From Naganishia liquefaciens (lineage: Eukaryota; Basidiomycota; Tremellomycetes; Filobasidiales; Filobasidiaceae), in the NCBI GenBank assembly GCA_013423385.1, contig BLZA01000032.1, positions 682,001 to 746,000 of the forward strand: 64,000 nt of DNA. Reading direction: 5' to 3'. Shown here piece by piece: positions 57,628 through 64,000 of the stretch; position 1 is the stretch's first letter; each line of letters begins with the position of its first letter. The notes beneath the pieces are model-generated. The model did no database searches. It worked only from the letters and a program-made list of their open reading frames with translations, and was not told the DNA's origin. The translations under genes were made by a program, and so were the position numbers.

Positions 57628-58851
57628 TCAGAGCACGAGTCCGACGGCACCAACGAGAAGCGTGCCGAGCGAGGCGGCGAGGAGAACCGGGAGGTCGAGA
57701 GAGACAGCCTGCGCGCCAGAGCGTTTTGTAAGGCCATCGAGGTCTCGTTTACGCGCGGCCTGGCCGGATGCCTTGTGGGGAGGAATCAACGTCAGCAGGT
57801 GATGCGAGGACAAAGCGGTGAAACTCACGTTGACGCCGGTGAGATATTGCGTTGGGAGCATGTTGGGCGGATTCGCCATAAGCCACATCGGCGGCATCTT
57901 GGCTCCGTCGAACCGGTTCAACTCCAACTTGTAGTTCCCGCGCGTCGAGTCCATGATGATCCCCCAATCGGCGTAGAGCGTCACCTGGTTGTATTCCGTG
58001 ATCAAGTTGGTGACGGCCGCGCACGGGTCTTGCACCTGGATCCGACCATCCGAGGGGAACGGGTAGAGCGTCATGGAGCCGTTGTTGTTGAGTTGGTAGG
58101 TACCGTGTTGCCAGAGGATGTAGGCAGTGATGCAGGAAGGGTTACTGGCGTTGGATGTGAAGCGGTATTGGGCTTCCTCGAAGAAACCCGTATCGGTGCT
58201 GCGGAGCGGTCAGCGAGACGTGAATAGGATGCGCGATGCAAGACTTACAAACTATAGCTGATACCCGTGGTCGCAGGGTATGTAAATGAATAGTTGGCAG
58301 GGTTGCAGAATGCCTGTATGAGAGGTGTCAGCCAATGTAAGCATCGGAACATCAAAGTCGAAATTCGCCGGAAAACAGCCCAAGTGCATGGGAGCAATCC
58401 CATGATGACACGTATCGGCTTCTCTGCTACATTGTTCCCTGTTCACCAATGATCGCCATCATCTGGATCCCCTCTACGACCGTACGAGCGATGCACCGAT
58501 CTCGCGCTTCGTGCTATTGTGCAGACATCTGCGGGAAGCTTCCGTTGAACAAAGATTGCTCTGACATCGTCGATTCCAGTATGTCCCCAACCTTCCTGGT
58601 TCCCATCATACCAGCCTCACAATGCCAGCTCTCTCATCGCACTAAGACCGGCCCTTCCTCACCCAAACAAAGGCAACGAAAAACAAAAGACTCACCCCGC
58701 CTGTCTGCACATGCTGATTCGAACTCCACGTTCCTTCAATCGACGTAATGTTATTCGTCGAGCTGAGATCCCCCTGAGCAGATACTGTCGTCGTGGCCGC
58801 CGCGAGCAGAGCGAGCGCAGTCGTCAATGACGACGGAGAGAGGCCAAACAT
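57628..58851 (-). CDS. ROT1: Rot1, ER membrane chaperone for cell-wall synthesis
   Basis: Rot1 is an essential ER protein needed for folding of cell-wall proteins, beta-1,6-glucan synthesis and N-/O-glycosylation. It starts MFGLSPSSLTTALALLAAA (signal peptide). The lumenal part has ITSIEGTWSSNQHVQTGG, YSFTYPATTGISYSFTDTG, FFEEAQYRF, NPSCITAYILWQHGTYQLN, MTLYPFPSDGRIQVQDPCAA, YNQVTLYADWGI and NMLPTQYLTG, in the order of the family. N-glycosylation sites include NYSF and NNGS. The tail has a KR-rich segment and ends in a hydrophobic run (VLLAASLGTLLVGAVGLVL), a membrane anchor. A short intron splits TQTGG from AFCNPA and another lies after LTGV. Family signals are intact. Confidence 0.92.
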
Positions 58852-60741
58852 TTCTTCTTTCCGTTCCGGGGCAGGGGAAACGTCAGCGGACAAAGGGCAA
58901 CGGCGAGCGGCGAACGGCGAGCGAGCGGGCACAAAAAGGGCGGTCGATACGCGCGACGTTTGGCACGAATGTATCGAGTAAGCGAGTGTAGATGGGTGTC
59001 CGTGTGGTGGTGTCGATGCAGATGAACCGCTGCGAATGAACAAGGACGACGATGACCGAATCGAACGCCCTACGCTACGCGCAAAAGACGCCCAGTCACG
59101 CGGGGCGCGCCAGGGGGAATGGCTGTGTTGTTTGTGGCGGATGCAGATGGGGAATTAGGTAAGCAGCGTGACCGGGGACTTAGAGCTCGAAATACAATAC
59201 CCATTCATTGATATCTAGCTGACACAACCTACAACGACGGCATCGACCCTGGCTCGCTATAGACGGGCGGATCCATGCGTCTGGTCGCGAGCGTGTAGAG
59301 ACAGAAAGCCCATTGTCTGTTACATGCTGAAAAGACAATTCATCACTGTGCTGAGTGACAGCAACATTTGAACACTGGGAATGCTGCCAGTGTCAGCAGA
59401 GGCCAAAATAGGATTCCACGATTCCTCTACTGGCCATTGTCAAATCAACGTCGCGCAGCAGAATTCCGTCTGGCTCGCTTCTTTGCACAAGATCTCGATA
59501 TCGAGTGCCACTAGAATGGGACTGCATGCCTCCTCCGCCGAGGTTATACGGCTCAAAAGGACCCGATGAATGGAATTCGCTTGTTCCATTCGATGTTCAG
59601 TGTGATCTGGCTGAGCAAACTGGAATCTGTCGGGCATGTTGGATCGCCCGTCTGGAGGACGTCTTCTAGGACACCGAGCTGGACCGCCAAATCCAAGGGT
59701 TTTGCTGTAGCATTAGGAACCTTTTTCACGAGCGCCTCAACTCGCTGCTTGCGGAGAAAATTCCGCCAGCATCAGATTGCTGCTTCCCAGCGGGGGGAAC
59801 CCAGTATCTCTGCCCCGGCACCAAGCCGACCCAGTCGCAGCCCCTTGTCGGGGTTGCCAAGCCATCGGAGATGACGTTCAGGAAAAGCAGACATTCTTGT
59901 AGTAGGCACCTGATGTCGTGGGTTCTCGTCAATTAGGCACTTCGGTTCTATACTGTTGGGACGAGATGCGTGATGAAGGCTTGAGTGTGAGAGCCTGCAT
60001 GAGGAGCCCATACTCCTGTCTTTTTGTTCACTTTGGGGGCTTGTAGCCTTTGAATCGTTACTCAGCAGCTGAGTTATTGTTCGCCTTGCGAACCGATCTG
60101 GGTGCTTCTAGCATCGGTTTGACGTGCTGTACCAGTCTTGGGTGGCATACAAGAGGAAACGAATGGCATATAGCGACCTTCCGCGCGTTTCTTCTTGCAG
60201 ATGTGAGGGACGTAGTTGATTGTAGGACATCGGAATGCTCAGTTAACGTGATATCCACCGAAAACTCAGTAAGTGCTTGCGTCGCGTGCTCTGAAGACCT
60301 TCGGAAAGCCCTGGAAGCAGGCTTCAACGCTTCAATTCATATAGGTTTATGGATTGGGTAGAGTGCGAACTGCGAAGCAAGAAGGTACAGCGGGGCTGTA
60401 TGGCGCTACTCTTATAGCAAAGTCGCGGAGGCGATTCGCTCCTCCAGAGTTACTAAAGCTTGGACTGGAGTAAGAGGGGCACCCAGTACCAATTCTCCTT
60501 GAGACTCTGGCTTTGAAGCACCTTTGGTTACGCAACATGTAGAGCTTCGTTCAAACAGAAGACACAGCATTTTTCCTTTCTTTGCCGTCAGTCGGATATC
60601 CGGCTCCTTCCGGCTGGCTGCTTCCAGATTGACCGCTATACCTTCAAAGTGTACATATTCTGCACGAAGCCGGCCAGACCAGCTTCCTCCCGTCCTTCGA
60701 TCGACCCGTACCATCCATCAAATGTCGGCCGATCCAACACC
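58852..60741. other. Gene-poor region before the terminal tandem family
   Basis: The ROT1 promoter lies at the left end. Further right, short frames on the minus strand include one near 59440-59637 with ALDIEILCKEA, which resembles the SLDIEILSG block of the tandem family at 60.7-64 kb. It may be a further, decayed copy, but the conserved C-terminal block is not found nearby. A 100-codon minus-strand frame at 60412-60714 (GIAVNLEAASRKEPD) is unrecognised. Confidence 0.35.
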
Positions 60742-61596
60742 TCAGCACAACTCTATACTTGGGGGAGGTTGACTGAAAACCAGGCTCGTCGACAGGCTTG
60801 CAGAAATGGGTGGTGCTATGCTCATTGTGAACATCGATTTTAGGCTACGCTGTCTTGCGTTTTCCGGGTCTTCAGAGAATGTGTACGCAAGGGTATTCGT
60901 CTCCTGAAGAGTAGAGAGTGTTTGTGTTACACCCCCTATCTGACTGGGGCTCGTTTCGTGCGAAAGGTATAAGGTCCAATTACAAGCAGGATCCCTATGT
61001 CGAGAATCCGCGGTCTTTATCGAACCAGAAACTTGTATTTCAGCGCTACCGTCTTCGTGCTTAGTGCTGCTCAGCATCTCGAGATCCAGCATCATCGTGA
61101 TATTCAGCCAGTAATGATTGCAATCCAGCAATTGGGTACGAAGCCGTTTGATGATATCGGGCGAGTCGCTCGATCTTGAAGGCCTAGGCAGTTGTTGCAG
61201 GATCAAAGTCACCATATCCACCGCCAGATTCGTGCGACGGGACACAGTGACAGGAAACAAAAAGTATCCGCTGTGCAGGAAGGCTCCTGTGATGATCGGA
61301 TCGTGTTTGACAATTCCCTCTGCTGCACCCAGTGACACAAAGCTTTCAAAAATCTCCACACCTTTCGTCCAGCACTCAATCAAGCTCAGAAAACAACGTC
61401 TTTCCCAGTAAGTCTCGGACTCGTTATACATTGCATCGGTATATATCCATCCCAACGATAAGGTGACCTGTTGGAGACTCTTGAGGGTGCTCAGCAGCAG
61501 TCTGGCGAGCTCTTCGATCTGACTAGAGACTATCTGTTCCTCTTCTGGGCCCCGTAACTGTGACGAACGGGTCTCCGAATAGCTTCGCGAAGACAT
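60742..61596 (-). CDS. Tandem family, copy 1 (whole, 284 aa)
   Basis: Single-exon frame from ATG 61594-61596 (MSSRSYSETRSSQLR) to TGA at 60742. The N-terminal half is helical (EEEQIVSSQIEELARLLLST, SLIECWTKGVEIFESF, HDPIITGAFLHSGYFLFPV) and the C-terminal half looks strand-rich: CNWTLYLSHETSPSQIGGV, LQETNTLAYTFSED, SMFTMSIAPP, SLSTSLVFSQPPPS. It ends in ELC. No signal peptide or membrane segment is clear. I do not recognise the domain. Two relatives lie in tandem on the same strand. The C-terminal block, with its strands and final Cys, is the best-conserved part, so it probably carries the function. Confidence 0.75.
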   Translation of the reverse strand: MSSRSYSETRSSQLRGPEEEQIVSSQIEELARLLLSTLKSLQQVTLSLGWIYTDAMYNESETYWERRCFLSLIECWTKGVEIFESFVSLGAAEGIVKHDPIITGAFLHSGYFLFPVTVSRRTNLAVDMVTLILQQLPRPSRSSDSPDIIKRLRTQLLDCNHYWLNITMMLDLEMLSSTKHEDGSAEIQVSGSIKTADSRHRDPACNWTLYLSHETSPSQIGGVTQTLSTLQETNTLAYTFSEDPENARQRSLKSMFTMSIAPPISASLSTSLVFSQPPPSIELC

Positions 61597-62158
61597 GTCT
61601 TTCTGTGATGTCGACCTCTGGTCCCAGAGTCTGTGTACAGCACTAGCGCAGCGGAATAGAACACGGGAATACTGATCTAAGCATCGATCTGCTTAATAGA
61701 GAACGATGACATCGATGACCAAGTCCTTCCTTTAGCGACTGGAATCTCGAGAACCGCTTTGTAGAAGCGAGCTCAGGATCTGTCAATAGAGCACAATTCT
61801 CAGGTTCCCCATATAACAAAGAAAGGAGATTATTTATCAATCTATCTTTGGCGCGCTCTCCGTCACAGAAAAGCAGTTGCCTCGCTGATGATGCACAACG
61901 CTTCGATTGAGCACTGCAACCTGCAGTGATTAAAAAGAGGAAATTTTCCCCTCGTCTCCCCAGATTGGCACGAAGATGATTATAACGATGATTTCGCTGA
62001 ACATCTTATCCAATTTCCGCAAAATTTCCCTTATGGCTATAACACCCCAGAAGAAACCGTCACCGTCAGAAATACAGCAGACTATACATCAAGGAGAGCG
62101 AGGCAAAAATCTTTGGGCTATCGCAGGCTCTTGGATAAAGGAGACTCAGCTGCAGACC
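61597..62158. other. Spacer between tandem copies 1 and 2
   Basis: Holds the promoter of copy 1 and the 3' flank of copy 2. No other gene is supported. Confidence 0.4.
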
Positions 62159-63022
62159 TCAACAAAAGTCAATTGTCGAAGGGGGTCGAACGAAGGCTAG
62201 GCTTGTTTGCAGGCTTGTGGCAGAAGGTGACGTCATGCTCACCGTGGAGATGGATGGCAAGGAAGACCTGCCGGGAGTCCCATCGCTTTCGGAGTAGGTG
62301 TATGCAACAGCAGTGGCTCTTCTGCTACGCCAAATATCGGCGCGATAGAGCCTCGCTGGGAAAGATGCAACCCCCATATGCCCGTAGAATCTTCCCTTTC
62401 CAGAGTCGCTTGTTTGTGGATGCCGCATATCTTGATCTCGGCGTTTCATAGATCATGTTTGACGCCTGACAGTATTTCAATATCCAAAGAAGTTGCGATA
62501 TTCTTCCAGGTTTCTGCACAGTCATGTAGTATCGCTTCGAGCTTAGAAGGGGCGGTCAAGAGGTTAAACTGGCTGAGAGGGCAAGTGTACCAGATGCGGG
62601 TAAACAAATCCACTTCCAGGTTCAAGGGAACGTTGCAATTATTGAAGACAGGAAACAATTCGTGGGCGGTATGTAGAAAAGCTCCCATTACGATGGGATC
62701 GCTACCGATGATTTCTCCGTCGAAAAATATAGCTCTTGAAAACAGCAACATCGCTTGACCAGCAGTTGACGACGTTCGTCAAGCAAGGGCCTTCCCAGGA
62801 AACTGGGGATGGGTCGTCTTCTGGGTTATGTCTCAGACGTTGTAGCCTGAAGGTAACTACTTTCAGCCTCCTATCAAGTCGCTCTAGCGCTTGAATCAGC
62901 TCGCAGACCCGCTTGTGATTCTGCCCCAAATCGGAAGGATTAGGAGTGATGCAAGTGTGATGGTCGACTCGTGGGGTGCTTGCATGCTTCGCTCGTTGGA
63001 GGAAAGGGGGTCTGACACCCAC
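62159..63022 (-). pseudogene. Tandem family, copy 2 (broken)
   Basis: The family can be followed across several frames. The N-terminal block has HKRVCELIQALERLDRRLK and NVVNCWSSDVAVFKS; a shift of frame occurs in a T-run at about 62723-62732. The next block has DGEIIGSDPIVMGAFLHTAH, LEAILHDCAETWKNIATS and LDIEILSGVKHD, then an in-frame stop. After it the sequence continues recognisably (AEIKICGIH, WGLHLSQRGS, PIFGVA), shifts frame again, and ends with the C-terminal block (VAYTYSESDG, SLQTSLAFVRPP, TIDFC). With at least three lesions it is not expected to make the full protein. The ending -DFC matches the Cys end of the others. Confidence 0.65.
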
Positions 63023-63635
63023 AGCGAGCTCCAGGTTAAATGAGGAACTTGCATCGTAAGGACTTCCTGCCTGTCTTCAGGAAAAGTCACTCGGCGGCGG
63101 AATTGCACCTTTGTCGGTCAGAGATTAGCAATCCTTCGACAGCCAGAGCTCAGGACTGATCAATGCATATCCAGTACGGCTGTTCGACATTGACAAGCCA
63201 TTCCATTATAGACTGCAATTTTAGATATTACAGCATAACGCCGACGATGTTGGAACGTCTCTTTGCTGCTTCAAGGGCCCACTTACGACAGTCGTGAGAT
63301 GCTCCAGTCGCGTTTATGATCATTTGCAGGCGGATGGCAGGTGTAGCGAACATGTAAACTGAAATGGTTTTTCGTTCGCCAGAGTCTTTGCGGCAGATTC
63401 GCCCTAGAGGAGGGGAAGGAGCTTGGTCGAGTCGACAGCGTGTTAGGCGCGCTTGATCTCAGTTGCTGCCCGGTGAGGATCATAGGAGGAGTCTACTATC
63501 GAACGGCTCTCTATAAAGCCTTAGCATCCCAAGAAACTCGTCATATATGTCATATAATACAAGCGAGAGAGCGTGAAAAGCGTTTTCGTTGCCTGATTAC
63601 GTTTACCTCGGAAACATAAGACGCAGCTCGGAATC

Positions 63636-64000
63636 TTAGCAGAAATGGAGTGCCGGAGGCGGTACAGTCAAAGCCATGCTTGTCTCTAAGCTCTTTGAAG
63701 AGCCTGGAGCCATGCTCACAGTAAATATGGGCTCTATACCAGAGTCTGGGTGCGCATACGCAATGACGTCTGTCTCCTGTGCGGTGGAGCTTCTTTTTAT
63801 GACGCCCGCGATGCAATTGAAGCTGGATTCGTGTGAGAAGTGTAACGTCCAATTGCAAGAGGGATTTCGCTCAACCTGGCTTTGAATGTCTCCGTCCGAG
63901 TGGGAACCTTCTCGTCCAGAGTTCGCTTTGAAACCAATGCGGGAAATCTGGATCTCCCCATCGGCATCACCATACAAGTTGGCACTCAATATCTTCACAT
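63636..64000 (-). CDS. Tandem family, copy 3 (5' part outside window)
   Basis: The C-terminal part of a third member, open from the window edge to its stop at 63636. It shows EIQISRIGFKANSG, CNWTLHFSHESSFNCIAGV, QETDVIAYAHPDSG, IFTVSMAPGSSKSLETSM and ends HFC. Alignment with copy 1 is clear from ILSAN/MLSST onward. The N-terminal half lies beyond the window, so whether this copy is whole cannot be judged. Confidence 0.65.
   Translation of the reverse strand, partial: VKILSANLYGDADGEIQISRIGFKANSGREGSHSDGDIQSQVERNPSCNWTLHFSHESSFNCIAGVIKRSSTAQETDVIAYAHPDSGIEPIFTVSMAPGSSKSLETSMALTVPPPALHFC

Noticed and set aside
60347-60714. Possible fourth member of the tandem family
   Set aside because: The frames there lack the conserved C-terminal block (SLxTS, final Cys), so the relationship cannot be supported by eye.
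1-64000. Retroelements or DNA transposons
   Set aside because: I looked for reverse transcriptase, integrase, transposase and capsid-like reading frames and for long terminal repeats by eye and found none that I could support.

Overview
The window is nuclear DNA from a fungus, most likely a basidiomycete. The genes are dense and lie on both strands. Most are split by many short introns of about 45-80 nt with GTGAGT/GTAAGT-type donors and (T/C)AG acceptors. A secreted protein with a CPL1-type cysteine domain fits Basidiomycota. The subphylum is not settled; Agaricomycotina is a guess. I saw no reverse transcriptase, integrase, transposase, capsid gene or CRISPR array.

Layout. 0-4.2 kb holds the 3' end of TRA1 (+) facing a complete GCN5 (-), two SAGA/NuA4-type acetyltransferase subunits in convergent orientation. 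4.4-9.8 kb is a LAMMER (CLK-type) kinase gene enclosed by two inverted tRNA-Ser(UGA) genes. 9.8-12 kb is gene-poor with orphan ORFs. 12-17.6 kb is a full-length ABCC transporter. 17.8-19.1 kb is an unrecognised protein. 19.6-21.4 kb is ribose-5-phosphate isomerase (RKI1), with a 691-nt intron that holds a cysteine-bearing ORF. 21.7-24.5 kb is a tRNA cluster: one tRNA-Gln(CUG) and three tandem tRNA-Arg(UCG), all with introns. 25.2-27 kb is a type II membrane protein that resembles beta-mannosyltransferases. 28.8-29.7 kb is a small single-pass membrane protein gene. 30.4-31.9 kb is a conserved fungal protein of unknown role. 32.2-34.3 kb is an MFS anion:cation symporter. 35.9-39.2 kb is a GH31 alpha-glucosidase. 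40-41.3 kb is a CPL1-like secreted protein. 41.5-42.8 kb is phosphopantetheine adenylyltransferase. 43-46.8 kb holds orphan genes and a small lysine-rich protein. 48.2-50.4 kb holds a roadblock/LAMTOR2-like protein and a Tyr/Ser/Gln-rich protein. 50.9-57.1 kb is MON2. 57.6-58.9 kb is ROT1. 60.7-64 kb holds three tandem copies of an unrecognised gene family: one whole, one broken, one cut by the window edge.

How the genes work together. Most are housekeeping genes in no operon-like order. Functional links are chromatin acetylation (TRA1, GCN5), Golgi/endosome traffic and ER folding (MON2, ROT1), and secretion/cell surface (CPL1-like, glycosyltransferase-like). The parts least explained by known families are the terminal tandem family, the ORF inside the RKI1 intron, and two orphan reading frames that each carry an in-frame stop about 30 codons after the only usable ATG.
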